The translations under genes and the position numbers were made by a program. A stretch of 64,000 nt of DNA from Stutzerimonas stutzeri (GTDB taxonomy: Bacteria; Pseudomonadota; Gammaproteobacteria; Pseudomonadales; Pseudomonadaceae). Positions 10,107 through 18,685 of this stretch are shown here, one piece after another. The DNA is taken from NCBI RefSeq assembly GCF_024448895.1, contig NZ_JAMOIC010000002.1:62001-126000 (forward strand). Direction: 5' to 3'. Position 1 is the first letter of the stretch; each line of letters begins with the position of its first letter. The notes under the pieces were generated by a model that searched no databases, was not told the origin of the DNA, and saw only the letters and a program-made list of their open reading frames with translations.

Positions 10107-11270
10107 ATGACCGTTTTGAAGATGACCGACCTCGACCTCCAGGGTAAGCGCGTGCTGATCCGCGAGGACCTCAACGTGCCGGTCAAGGATGGCGCAGTGA
10201 AAAGCGACGCGCGCATTCTGGCCTCGTTGCCCACCATCAAACTGGCGCTGGAGAAGGGTGCCGCGGTGCTGGTCAGTTCGCATCTGGGGCGCCCGGAAGA
10301 GGGCGTGTACAGCGAGGAAGACAGCTTGAAGCCGGTTGCCGATTACCTGAGCAAAGCGCTTAACCGTGAAGTCCCGCTGATCAAGGATTACCTCGACGGC
10401 GTTCAGGTGCAGGCCGGTGAGCTGGTGCTGCTGGAGAACGTGCGCTTCAACAAGGGTGAAAAAAAGAACACTGACGAGTTGGCGCAGAAATACGCCGCGC
10501 TGTGCGACGTTTTCGTCATGGACGCCTTCGGCACTGCCCACCGTGCTCAGGGCTCGACCCACGGGGTCGCGAAGTTCGCCAAGGTCGCCTGTGCCGGCCC
10601 GCTGCTCGCCGAAGAGCTGGATGCGCTGGGCAAAGCGCTGAAAAGCCCAGCTCAGCCAATGGCTGCCATCGTCGCCGGTTCCAAGGTGTCGACCAAACTG
10701 GATGTGCTCAACAGCCTGAGCCAGGTCTGCAACCAGCTGATCGTTGGCGGCGGTATCGCCAATACCTTCCTCGCCGCTGCTGGTTTCCCAGTCGGCAAGT
10801 CGCTGTATGAAGCGGACCTGGTGGATACCGCTAAGGCCATCGCGGCCAAGGTCAGCGTGCCGCTGCCGGTGGATGTCGTGGTAGCGAAGGCCTTCGCAGA
10901 AGACGCTGAAGCCACCGTCAAGGCAGTTGCCGATGTTGCAGAGGACGACATGATTCTGGATATCGGCCCGCAGACTGCTGCCAACTTCGCCGAGCTGCTG
11001 AAGTCGTCCAAGACCATCCTCTGGAACGGCCCGGTCGGTGTATTCGAGTTCGATCAGTTCGGCAATGGCACCAAGGTGCTGGCCCAGGCGATTGCTGAAA
11101 GCCCGGCGTTCTCCATTGCCGGCGGCGGTGACACCCTGGCGGCCATCGACAAGTATGGAGTAGGCGACAAGATCTCCTACATTTCCACTGGCGGCGGCGC
11201 CTTCCTTGAGTTCGTCGAGGGCAAAGTGCTGCCTGCCGTCGAGGTTCTGGAGCAACGCGCAGCGCAATAA
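10107..11270 (+). CDS. pgk: Phosphoglycerate kinase
   Basis: Glycolytic and gluconeogenic kinase that interconverts 1,3-bisphosphoglycerate plus ADP with 3-phosphoglycerate plus ATP. At 387 residues it is full length. It shows the N-terminal substrate motif [24 protein letters not shown], and the nucleotide-binding [14 protein letters not shown] near the C-terminus. Start 10107 follows TAAGGAAG. An upstream in-frame ATG at 10056 would add 17 residues not typical of the family. Confidence 0.98.
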   Translation: MTVLKMTDLDLQGKRVLIREDLNVPVKDGAVKSDARILASLPTIKLALEKGAAVLVSSHLGRPEEGVYSEEDSLKPVADYLSKALNREVPLIKDYLDGVQVQAGELVLLENVRFNKGEKKNTDELAQKYAALCDVFVMDAFGTAHRAQGSTHGVAKFAKVACAGPLLAEELDALGKALKSPAQPMAAIVAGSKVSTKLDVLNSLSQVCNQLIVGGGIANTFLAAAGFPVGKSLYEADLVDTAKAIAAKVSVPLPVDVVVAKAFAEDAEATVKAVADVAEDDMILDIGPQTAANFAELLKSSKTILWNGPVGVFEFDQFGNGTKVLAQAIAESPAFSIAGGGDTLAAIDKYGVGDKISYISTGGGAFLEFVEGKVLPAVEVLEQRAAQ

Positions 11271-11385
11271 ACCCGGTTTGCCGGACCCGTTAACGCGTGT
11301 TCGGTCAAACAAGCGCAACGGCAAAGGCAACCCCTTGGGCTTGGTGCTGTCTCTGTTCTGTCCAGACAAGGAATGGAGACTCACC

Positions 11386-11580
11386 ATGCGATATGCGGCT
11401 ATAGCGGTTTGCTGTCTCGGCCTGGCCGGTTGTGCCGGGGGTGTGCCAGATTCGGCCTGTGAAGTATTCGATCCGCCACCGGTTGAGAGTCCCACCGCGC
11501 AGAACGACCAGCGCGTGCAGATGCAAAGCACCGGCGATCCCACTGCTGGTACCGCAGCGGATGTTCAAGATTGCCCCTGA
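11386..11580 (+). CDS. Small predicted lipoprotein
   Basis: A 64-residue peptide with a lipoprotein signal: residues 1-16 end in the lipobox LAGC. The mature part is about 48 residues, Gln/Thr-rich, with cysteines at its first position, near residue 25 and close to the C-terminus. Start 11386 is chosen because it places the signal peptide correctly; the frame is open further upstream over the end of pgk. It lies between pgk and the MliC-like gene. Function unknown. Confidence 0.7.
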   Translation: MRYAAIAVCCLGLAGCAGGVPDSACEVFDPPPVESPTAQNDQRVQMQSTGDPTAGTAADVQDCP

Positions 11581-11610
11581 TTCGACGCACACCTAAAGCA
11601 AGGAGAAGCG

Positions 11611-11943
11611 ATGAAAGGCCTGTTCATTCCATTAGCCGCACTGCTGCTCGGCGGCTGCGGTCACTGGCAATCCGGCCCTGATGCGCCCTTCGTGCGCTGG
11701 AAATGCCAAAGTCAGCAGAACATCGCGTGGCGCTATGCCGATGAAAGCCACCAGACGGTGGACCTGACAGTCGGTAATAGCGAGCAGGTGTATACCCTGC
11801 GCAAGGAACCAGCCACGCGAGGTGCTTTCTATAGCGATGGCGTTGTGGGGTTCCACAACAAAGGCAACGAGGCGCTGGTCTATCGGATCGCCGATGACAA
11901 GCTGCTGGCGCATGGTTGCAGCGCTTCTCTGATCACTATTTGA
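11611..11943 (+). CDS. MliC-family lipoprotein (putative c-type lysozyme inhibitor)
   Basis: A 110-residue lipoprotein with signal and lipobox LLGGC. The mature domain carries features of the MliC fold: WKCQSQQNIAWRY at the start, YTLRK in the middle, then YSDGVVGFHNKGNEALVYR, and a closing cysteine that can pair with the first. MliC proteins sit in the outer membrane and block C-type lysozyme. The conserved motif is imperfect here, so inhibition is inferred. Ribosome site AAGGAGAAG precedes the start. Confidence 0.75.
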   Translation: MKGLFIPLAALLLGGCGHWQSGPDAPFVRWKCQSQQNIAWRYADESHQTVDLTVGNSEQVYTLRKEPATRGAFYSDGVVGFHNKGNEALVYRIADDKLLAHGCSASLITI

Positions 11944-12103
11944 AGTGTTGCGCCTGCGAGATTTAGGCGTTTTCGCCACAGTTGATGGCTTTTACGGTGG
12001 CCACCACTACAATGCCGCGCCATACCGCGTGGTGCTTGAACAGCGCCGGCCCCTGCGGCAGGCTTTACACGATTAATCGACCCTAACCGGGAGAAAGGAA
12101 AAC

Positions 12104-13168
12104 ATGGCACTCATCAGCATGCGCCAGATGCTCGACCACGCCGCCGAATTCGGCTACGGCGTGCCGGCTTTCAACGTGAACAACCTCGAGCAGATGCGAG
12201 CCATCATGGAAGCGGCCGACAAGACCGACTCCCCGGTGATCGTCCAGGCTTCGGCCGGTGCTCGCAAATACGCAGGTGCCCCGTTTCTTCGTCACCTGAT
12301 CCTCGCGGCAGTTGAAGAATTCCCGCACATCCCCGTGGTCATGCACCAGGATCACGGCACCAGCCCGGATATCTGCCAGCGCTCGATCCAGCTGGGCTTC
12401 AGCTCGGTCATGATGGATGGCTCGCTGCGTGAAGACGGCAAGACCCCGTCCGATTACGAATACAACGTTCGCGTCACTCAGCAGACCGTCGCCTTCGCCC
12501 ACGCCTGTGGTGTGTCTGTAGAGGGTGAGCTGGGTTGCCTGGGCTCATTGGAAACCGGTATGGCCGGTGAAGAAGATGGCGTCGGTGCAGAAGGCATGCT
12601 GGATCACAGCCAGCTGCTGACCGATCCGGAAGAGGCTGCCGATTTCGTCGCCAAGACCAAGGTTGACGCCCTGGCCATCGCCATCGGCACCAGCCACGGC
12701 GCCTACAAGTTCACCAAGCCGCCAACCGGTGACACCTTGTCGATCCAGCGCATCAAGGAAATCCACAAGCGCATTCCTGACACTCACCTGGTGATGCACG
12801 GCTCCTCCTCCGTACCGCAGGACTGGTTGAAAATCATCAATGAGTATGGTGGTGACATCAAGGAAACCTACGGCGTGCCCGTCGAGGAAATCGTCGAAGG
12901 CATCAAGTACGGTGTACGCAAGGTCAACATCGACACTGACCTGCGGTTGGCTTCCACTGGTGCGATCCGCGAATTCATGGCGAAGAACCCTGCCGAATTC
13001 GACCCGCGCAAGTACCTGGCCAAGACCGTAACGGCCATGCGCGACATCTGCATCGCGCGCTACGAAGCCTTCGGCACCGCCGGCAACGCCTCGAAGATCA
13101 AGCCGATCTCCCTGGACGCGATGTTCGAGCGCTACGCGCGTGGCGAGCTGGACCCTAAGGTCAACTGA
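12104..13168 (+). CDS. fba: Class II fructose-1,6-bisphosphate aldolase
   Basis: Zinc-dependent aldolase that interconverts fructose 1,6-bisphosphate with dihydroxyacetone phosphate and glyceraldehyde 3-phosphate. At 354 residues it matches the Calvin-cycle subtype used in Pseudomonas for gluconeogenesis. Metal and substrate motifs are present: [25 protein letters not shown] and VMHGSSSVP. The ribosome site GGGAGAAAGG stands just upstream. A 160-base gap separates it from the lipoprotein gene and probably holds its own promoter. Confidence 0.97.
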   Translation: MALISMRQMLDHAAEFGYGVPAFNVNNLEQMRAIMEAADKTDSPVIVQASAGARKYAGAPFLRHLILAAVEEFPHIPVVMHQDHGTSPDICQRSIQLGFSSVMMDGSLREDGKTPSDYEYNVRVTQQTVAFAHACGVSVEGELGCLGSLETGMAGEEDGVGAEGMLDHSQLLTDPEEAADFVAKTKVDALAIAIGTSHGAYKFTKPPTGDTLSIQRIKEIHKRIPDTHLVMHGSSSVPQDWLKIINEYGGDIKETYGVPVEEIVEGIKYGVRKVNIDTDLRLASTGAIREFMAKNPAEFDPRKYLAKTVTAMRDICIARYEAFGTAGNASKIKPISLDAMFERYARGELDPKVN

Positions 13169-13184
13169 GTCATCGCTACTGAAA

Positions 13185-13209
13185 ACGAGCCCGCCTAGTG
13201 CGGGCTCGT
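13185..13209 (+). terminator. Terminator after the aldolase gene
   Basis: Perfect 10-base stem ACGAGCCCGC / GCGGGCTCGT with a five-base loop, 17 bases past the fba stop. It also lies 35 bases past the stop of the convergent receiver-domain gene, so it may serve both, although the T-tract is poor. Confidence 0.75.
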
Positions 13210-13243
13210 TGCGTTATATGAGCGGAAGAATAAGCGACGTGGC

Positions 13244-13621
13244 TCAAGCCAGCAGCTGCTGGATCTGGCTGCGCAGGGTGTCGAGCGAGAAGGGCTTGGC
13301 GAGAATCGGGGCGGAGCGGGCGATGGGGCTACCGGATTCCTGGATCTCGATCGGGTAGCCGCTAATGAAAATGACTTTTAGCTCCGGCCGCAGCTTGAGC
13401 GCCGGCTCGGCGATCATCACGCCGGATACGCCGCCGGGCAACCTGTAATCGGTGACCAGTAAATCCAGCTGCGGCTTGGTCGCCATGATTTCGAAGGCGC
13501 GGGCCGAGTCAGCTGCCTCCAGCACCTTGTAACCCTCTCCTGCCAGATAATCGGATAACAGGCTCAGAATGTGCGGTTCGTCCTCAACGAGCAGAACTAC
13601 TTTGGTTGGTGCTTGGCTCAT
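13244..13621 (-). CDS. Single-domain response regulator
   Basis: A 125-residue stand-alone receiver domain. The acidic pocket is in LVEDEPH, the phospho-acceptor Asp about residue 57 in LLVTDYRLPGG, the switch Ser in FISGYP, and the conserved Lys in ILAKPFS. There is no output domain, so it probably works by protein contact or as a phosphorelay link, as in receivers paired with hybrid kinases. It has no kinase beside it and lies convergent to fba. Confidence 0.93.
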   Translation of the reverse strand: MSQAPTKVVLLVEDEPHILSLLSDYLAGEGYKVLEAADSARAFEIMATKPQLDLLVTDYRLPGGVSGVMIAEPALKLRPELKVIFISGYPIEIQESGSPIARSAPILAKPFSLDTLRSQIQQLLA

Positions 13622-13829
13622 CGGAGCGATTCTCGAAGTTTCGATAGCGTAGGGTGGGGCTGATACTTAAGCCGGTTCGAAGGTAGCAGTTTGGAGCGTG
13701 CGGGCAGGCTGCAAGTTCATGAAAGTCTGGCCTTTCGTCAAGCATTATTCATTCTTTCAGGTCTACAGAGGCTAGGCGATGCTGCCCTGCGTCGTTAGGC
13801 TCCAGAGCATGTACTTTTCGGAGCGAGTC

Positions 13830-14450
13830 ATGACTGACGAAAACGCCCGCAACATCGCGGCCCTTACCTTGGACGATTACCGCGCCAATGCGCAGGAATT
13901 CCGTGAGGGTACCCGTGACCATGATGTCAGTCAGAACATCGAGGCGCTGCTGCGGCACATTCAAGGCGAACCGCCGTATCGCATACTTGACCTGGGCTGC
14001 GGCCCCGGGCGAGACCTGAAGGTATTCACTGCGCTGGGGCACATTGCCGTCGGGCTCGATGGAGCAGAGCCGTTCGTTGAGATGGCGCGGGCAGCAACGG
14101 GCTGCGAGGTGGTGCATCAGGATTTTTTGCAACTGGACCTGCCAAACCAGGCCTTCGATGGCATTTTCGCCAATGCAGTTCTCTTCCATCTGCCCAGCCG
14201 AGAAATCACTGCGGTGTTGTCCAAGCTGCATGCAACCTTGCGTACTGATGGCGTGCTGTTCTGCTCCAATCCACGCGGTGACAACAGCGAAGGCTGGAGT
14301 GGCGCACGCTACGGCACCTGGTACAACTGGCCGACCTGGCGTGGCCTGCTTGAGTCCGTTGGCTTCGTCGAACTCGAGCACTATTACCGCCCGGCCGGGC
14401 TGCCCCGCGAGCAGCAACCCTGGCTCGCAAGCGTCTGGCACAAGGGCTGA
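13830..14450 (+). CDS. Class I SAM-dependent methyltransferase
   Basis: A 206-residue methyltransferase with the SAM loop ILDLGCGPGRDLK (about 52-64), an acidic residue at GLDGAEPF, and HQDFLQLDLP. The small-molecule methyltransferase fold is clear but the substrate is not. Start 13830 follows GGAGCGAG; an earlier in-frame ATG at 13779 has no ribosome site. It appears to be a single gene with its own promoter. Confidence 0.88.
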   Translation: MTDENARNIAALTLDDYRANAQEFREGTRDHDVSQNIEALLRHIQGEPPYRILDLGCGPGRDLKVFTALGHIAVGLDGAEPFVEMARAATGCEVVHQDFLQLDLPNQAFDGIFANAVLFHLPSREITAVLSKLHATLRTDGVLFCSNPRGDNSEGWSGARYGTWYNWPTWRGLLESVGFVELEHYYRPAGLPREQQPWLASVWHKG

Positions 14451-14652
14451 AGCAATGACATCGCAAGTTCCGCATTGTTCATCAGGCAACGCAGAATGCA
14501 TGCCGTAAACGTAACGTTCATGCGTTTTGCATGCCCTCAAAACGCTATTATGTGACGCAAGTCACTGAAATACGGCGATTTCTCTGTTGGCAATGATTGG
14601 CACGAACGCTGCTCCTGTTATTTGAGCTGGACCATAACTGGAGTAAACAACA

Positions 14653-14931
14653 ATGATCGCCGCTGACAAAATTCTTACTGCCGCATTCCCCGAGTTCGAA
14701 GTCACCACAGCTCCACGTCCGGATGGCGGGCTCCTCCTGACCCTGCGTAACGATGGTCGAGACATCATCAAGCGTGCGCTTTCCAAAGGTCAGACGCAGA
14801 CCAACATTCAGCTGGAATGGGTGGTCAGCTCGATTCGTCGTGACCTCGCGCTGGAGGCCGGAATGTCGCCTGCTATCGCCAGGTTGCAGAGCCAGAGCCG
14901 AACCGCATTGCCGACCTATGAATATGCCTGA
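14653..14931 (+). CDS. DUF3509-type small protein
   Basis: A 92-residue soluble protein. The N-terminal half (PEFEVTTAPRPDGGLLLTLRN) matches my recollection of DUF3509, a family largely confined to pseudomonads and often stress-induced. No signal peptide or membrane segment. Function is unknown. It is followed by a hairpin that likely ends its transcript. Confidence 0.75.
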   Translation: MIAADKILTAAFPEFEVTTAPRPDGGLLLTLRNDGRDIIKRALSKGQTQTNIQLEWVVSSIRRDLALEAGMSPAIARLQSQSRTALPTYEYA

Positions 14932-14938
14932 GCAGAGC

Positions 14939-14966
14939 AGCCGGCCAGCTTTCTCGCTGGTCGGCT
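14939..14966 (+). terminator. Hairpin after the DUF3509 gene
   Basis: An 11-base stem AGCCGGCCAGC / GCTGGTCGGCT (one G-T pair) with a six-base loop, eight bases past the stop codon. The T-tract is missing, so termination strength is uncertain. Confidence 0.55.
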
Positions 14967-15055
14967 GACTGTACTTACTGCGCAATCCTGCGCAGGCGAA
15001 CAGATCGGGCCAGAGAGCCTGGGTGTTTCGCAAGCCTGATGAATGAGGAAACCTG

Positions 15056-15529
15056 ATGAACGCTATCGACCTGTTGATCGAAGATCACGAGAAAGTGAAG
15101 GATATCCTGACGCGCATGACCGAGAGCACTGAGCGCGCGGTCAAGACCCGTACCGAACTGCTGCAAAAGCTGGAGATGGAAGTCACGATCCATACTCAAC
15201 TCGAAGAACAGATTCTCTACCCTGCCTACAAGGAAGCGGGAGGCAAAGAAGAACTCGAGATGTACCACGAGGCCAAGGAAGAGCACCGCACGGTGGACTC
15301 GCTCGTCCTGCCTGATCTGAAGGCTACCGATCCCGGAAGCGTTGAATTCGCCGGGCGCGCCAAGGTATGCAAGGAGCTGCTGGAACACCATATTGAAGAA
15401 GAAGAGTCGGAAATGTTTCCGAAGGCCCGTGAATTGTTCGACAAGGCGCGCCTTGAAGAAATGGGCCAGCAGATGACTGAGCTGAGAAATCGGCTAAAGA
15501 AGGAATTGATGGCCAGCCAAGCGGCCTGA
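15056..15529 (+). CDS. Hemerythrin HHE domain protein
   Basis: A 157-residue helical protein with repeated His/Glu pairs expected to bind a di-iron centre: EDHEKV (about residue 11), IHTQLEEQILYP (about 43-54), YHEAKEEH (about 72-79) and EHHIEEEESEMFP (about 112-124). HHE proteins bind oxygen or NO, or handle iron, in stress responses. No membrane segment. It appears monocistronic with a poor ribosome site (GAGGAAACC). Confidence 0.9.
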   Translation: MNAIDLLIEDHEKVKDILTRMTESTERAVKTRTELLQKLEMEVTIHTQLEEQILYPAYKEAGGKEELEMYHEAKEEHRTVDSLVLPDLKATDPGSVEFAGRAKVCKELLEHHIEEEESEMFPKARELFDKARLEEMGQQMTELRNRLKKELMASQAA

Positions 15530-15960
15530 TTCATCCGAGCCGGGGCGCAATGCCCCGACGCTCGACTATCGACGGCCTAACCGTTTTTCAGTCTGCGTTC
15601 CATTACCCTCGCCCCGGGCTCGCTGCGAACCATACGTGCCTTCGCTTCCGATTCTCGAAGGTGCCGTTGGTCTTGAAAGAAGGTTGCCTGAACGTGCTAG
15701 GCGATTGGTTCAGCTGGCCCATGCCCGCCGGTGACTTCTAGCGACTGTACAGAGACGACGCGCGTTCCGAACGTCTTTGGCGCTTACTGTCTCAACTCGG
15801 ACCTGGGGATGCAGGTGTTCAACGCGCGCTTCAAGTCTGACTTCTGCGCAGGCACGCATACCGCGGCACTCTCGTTGGAGATGAGGGTCAACTCTTCGAT
15901 GCCTTTGACAATCAAGGGCTTGCTGGCGAAACGCTGGCTCAACTAAGAAGGAGGTTCTCT
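15530..15960. other. 431-base stretch without a convincing gene
   Basis: Two short open frames (15550-15741 and 15731-15946) lack ribosome sites and recognisable domains. The second has fairly GC-rich third positions and may be a coding remnant. Just before 15961 is the strong ribosome site AAGAAGGAGG of the next lipoprotein gene. I see no clear terminator or RNA. Confidence 0.6.
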
Positions 15961-16299
15961 ATGCGTTTAGCTTATTTGTCAGCCCCATTACTTGGCCTGT
16001 TGCTCGTGGGCTGTGGTCCGGATGAAGAACCTGCCCGCGAGGCTCCGCCACCACAGCCAACCACCGAACAGCCAGCCGCACCTGCTACCGGTACACCTGC
16101 TGACAGCGGAACCGGCAGCGGTACGTCCGGCACTGGCACGGGCGGTGGTGTCGAGACCACCCCAGGAACTGGAACCGGCAGCGGCACCAGCGGGAGCATG
16201 GACACGGCACCGGCCGATAACGGCAGCGGTCTGGGTACCGAGTCTGGTGCGGGCACGGCGCCTAACACCACGGGTACTGGGACGGGTGCTGCCCAGTAG
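15961..16299 (+). CDS. Low-complexity Gly/Thr/Ser-rich lipoprotein
   Basis: A 112-residue predicted lipoprotein with signal and lipobox LLVGC, then CGPDEEP. The mature part is nearly all Pro/Gln/Thr followed by Gly-Thr-Gly-Ser repeats, with no predicted fold. It is probably a flexible envelope linker-like protein. A second lipoprotein with a similar start (CSPDDEP) follows at 16361, suggesting a related pair. Function unknown. Confidence 0.72.
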   Translation: MRLAYLSAPLLGLLLVGCGPDEEPAREAPPPQPTTEQPAAPATGTPADSGTGSGTSGTGTGGGVETTPGTGTGSGTSGSMDTAPADNGSGLGTESGAGTAPNTTGTGTGAAQ

Positions 16300-16360
16300 T
16301 TTGAATATAGCCAGCAGGCGTGCTTAGACATCGAGCGAGGCACCCTGCCGAGGAGTTCGT

Positions 16361-16549
16361 ATGAAAATGAAATACATCGGCTTGGCGGCCGCGCTGCCTC
16401 TTTCACTGCTGCTCGCGGCATGCTCGCCGGACGACGAGCCGTCTTCGATGGACAACGTCAGTGAAAATCAGCAGGAATATCAGAACACCGCGACAGACCC
16501 AGCTGGCCCACGCGAAGCCTCGCCGCCGTCCAATCTGTCCAACGAGTGA
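16361..16549 (+). CDS. Small predicted lipoprotein
   Basis: A 62-residue peptide with a clear lipoprotein signal ending in LLAAC. The mature portion of about 42 residues is hydrophilic, acidic and rich in Asn, Ser and Pro. CSPDDEP echoes the CGPDEEP start of the preceding lipoprotein. Function unknown. It converges on the flavoprotein gene 36 bases away. Confidence 0.7.
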   Translation: MKMKYIGLAAALPLSLLLAACSPDDEPSSMDNVSENQQEYQNTATDPAGPREASPPSNLSNE

Positions 16550-16585
16550 CCGCAGCGCTTCAGCCGTCGCGCGCGGCGCAGGTGC

Positions 16586-17767
16586 CTACACGAATTGCGC
16601 CGCTGCGTAGCCGGATGCCCAGGCCCACTGGAAGTTGAATCCTCCCAGATGGCCGGTGACATCCAGTACCTCGCCAACGAAGTACAACCCCGGCGACTTC
16701 AGGGACTCCATGGTCTTTGAGGAAACTTCGCGTGTATCCACTCCCCCCAGCGTGACCTCTGCGGTGCGATAACCCTCGGTGCCGGCTGGGACCAGGCGCC
16801 AATGGCCGAGCCTTTGCGCCACCTCCTCAAGTTCAGCAGCGCTGTACTGTTTCAGCGGCTTGGAAACGAACCAGTGCTCGGCCAGCAACGTTGCCATCTT
16901 GCGGGTGAAGAGCTCGCCAAGCAGCGTTTTCAGTTCAGTATTGGGTCGCTCCTGGCGTTGCTGATCCAGCCATTCGACGAGATCAAGATGGGGCAGCAGA
17001 TTGATCTCGATGGCCTCGCCAGCATGCCAGTATGAAGACACTTGCAAGATGGCCGGCCCGGAGAGCCCACGGTGGGTGAAAAGAATGTTCTCTCTGAAAC
17101 TCTGCCCGTTACAGCTGACCACGCAGTCTTCGACCGATGTACCGGAAAGCGCTTCGCACATGCTCTTGAGTAGCGGATCGGTGATGGTGAAGGGCACCAG
17201 TCCCGCACGGGTCGGCAAAACGCTGTGGCCGAATTGCCGCGCTATCTGGTAGCCGAAACCGCTGGCGCCGAGCGTGGGGATCGACAGGCCGCCGGTGGCG
17301 ATCACCAGCGATTGACAAGCCACTTCGCCAACGCTGGTCTGCAGCCTATAGCCCGGCTCGATGCTTTCAATCGATTGCACGCTGGTGTCCAGCCGTAAGT
17401 CGACGCCGGCCTGTTCGCATTCATCGAGCAGCATGCCGAGGATGTCACTGGCCTTGTTATCGCAGAACAGCTGACCGAGCTTCTTTTCGTGATAGGGCAC
17501 GCCGTGACGGCTGACCATCTCGATGAAATCCCATTGCGTATAGCGCGCCAGCGCGGATTTACAGAAATGCGGGTTGCCGGAAAGGAAGTTGGCAGGCTCG
17601 GTGTACATGTTGGTGAAATTGCAGCGGCCGCCACCCGACATGAGGATCTTCTTGCCAGCCTTGTTGGCGTGGTCGATGAGCAGAACCTGCCTGCCGCGCG
17701 CGGCCGCCGTGAAGGCGCACATCAGCCCGGCAGCGCCTGCGCCGATTACTACCACGTCCGTCTGCAC
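16586..17767 (-). CDS. HI0933/BaiN-type flavoprotein
   Basis: A 393-residue NAD(P)/FAD-dependent oxidoreductase-like protein. It has the FAD-binding VVVIGAGAAGLMCAF at the N-terminus, the family stretch KKILMSGGGRCNFTN (about 39-53), VIATGGLSIPTLGASG, and the C-terminal YFVGEVLDVTGHLGGFN with the second FAD contact. The HI0933 family includes BaiN, but in Pseudomonas the substrate is not known. Cytoplasmic; single gene. Confidence 0.9.
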   Translation of the reverse strand: MQTDVVVIGAGAAGLMCAFTAAARGRQVLLIDHANKAGKKILMSGGGRCNFTNMYTEPANFLSGNPHFCKSALARYTQWDFIEMVSRHGVPYHEKKLGQLFCDNKASDILGMLLDECEQAGVDLRLDTSVQSIESIEPGYRLQTSVGEVACQSLVIATGGLSIPTLGASGFGYQIARQFGHSVLPTRAGLVPFTITDPLLKSMCEALSGTSVEDCVVSCNGQSFRENILFTHRGLSGPAILQVSSYWHAGEAIEINLLPHLDLVEWLDQQRQERPNTELKTLLGELFTRKMATLLAEHWFVSKPLKQYSAAELEEVAQRLGHWRLVPAGTEGYRTAEVTLGGVDTREVSSKTMESLKSPGLYFVGEVLDVTGHLGGFNFQWAWASGYAAAQFV

Positions 17768-17926
17768 TGCCGCCTACCTCGCCCGGAAAATGCGCGATGG
17801 TACTCCTGCTGCCCACTGCCTGCAGCCTACTCTCCGGGCATCCGACGAGCCGGACATCCCAAAAGGCCCTGGTTGTGATTATCTTGTGCTAGTGGCGCTT
17901 CGCTATGAGTGGGCGGGAGAGTGCTT

Positions 17927-18685
17927 TTGACAAAAATAAGAAATCTCTGGATTGGAATGCTGCTGTCGGCCAGTGCCTCGGTTTCGGCCGAAGTGCTGAG
18001 GCTGGCCGGTGATGCCTGGCCTCCATACACGGACCAAGCCTTGCCTGGCGATGGGCTGTCGGCCGAGCTGATCCGCACGGCGCTTGGTCGTGCGGGTTAT
18101 GACGTCACCTTCACCGAAGTGCCTTGGGAGCGGGTGGTGCTGGGGCTGCAGCAGGGCAAGTACGACATCATCAACGACTGGTTCACCACGAGGCATGCGG
18201 GCTATGCGAAGTACAGCCGCCCGTTTTTGAGCAATCGGGTGCGCTGGGTACAGCGAAAGGGTGACGACATCCGCTACGAAGGTCGTGAGAGTCTGCTCCC
18301 CTACGGCATCGTGCTGACCAATGGCTATGCCTACAGTGACGCGCTGGCTAGCGATGCAGAGCTGAACAAGGGCTACGCCAACAACTTCGTGCAGGCGGCG
18401 CGCATGCTCCTGGCCGATCGTGCCGACCTGGCCCTGGAGGACGAACGCACAGCGATGTTCCACTTCAACGGAGCGCTCAGGGATGTAAGTGATGGACTGA
18501 GCTTCGTGCCGGGCGAATTCAGTGCCCGCAATCTGTCGCTGGTCGTGCGTAACAGCCATCCGCAACAAGCCGCGATTCTGGCTGCCTTCAATCGAGAGAT
18601 CGAGGCGATGGTCATGGACGGCACCTACGCAGCCATATTCACCCGCCACGGCCTGCCGGCACCCGAGTCGTTGCCTCAGCCTTGA
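17927..18685 (+). CDS. Periplasmic solute-binding protein (SBP_bac_3-like)
   Basis: A 252-residue protein with a signal peptide ending near ASVSA, then the amino-acid-binding-protein fold: LAGDAWPPYTDQ at the start, EVPWERVVLGLQQGKYD, and a C-terminal YAAIFTRHGLP. The TTG start at 17927 is preferred because GGGAGAG lies eight bases before it and it gives a normal signal. GTG starts at 17909 and 17921 are possible. No ABC permease is adjacent, so it may feed a remote transporter or a sensor. Its end overlaps the convergent FUSC gene by ten bases. Confidence 0.82.
   Translation: MTKIRNLWIGMLLSASASVSAEVLRLAGDAWPPYTDQALPGDGLSAELIRTALGRAGYDVTFTEVPWERVVLGLQQGKYDIINDWFTTRHAGYAKYSRPFLSNRVRWVQRKGDDIRYEGRESLLPYGIVLTNGYAYSDALASDAELNKGYANNFVQAARMLLADRADLALEDERTAMFHFNGALRDVSDGLSFVPGEFSARNLSLVVRNSHPQQAAILAAFNREIEAMVMDGTYAAIFTRHGLPAPESLPQP

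Noticed and set aside
9936-11543. 535-codon frame antisense to pgk
   Set aside because: Shadow of pgk and flanking DNA; no family resemblance.
15731-15946. 71-codon open frame starting at GTG
   Set aside because: No ribosome site or recognisable family; codon use is only weakly supportive, so kept as a possible remnant.
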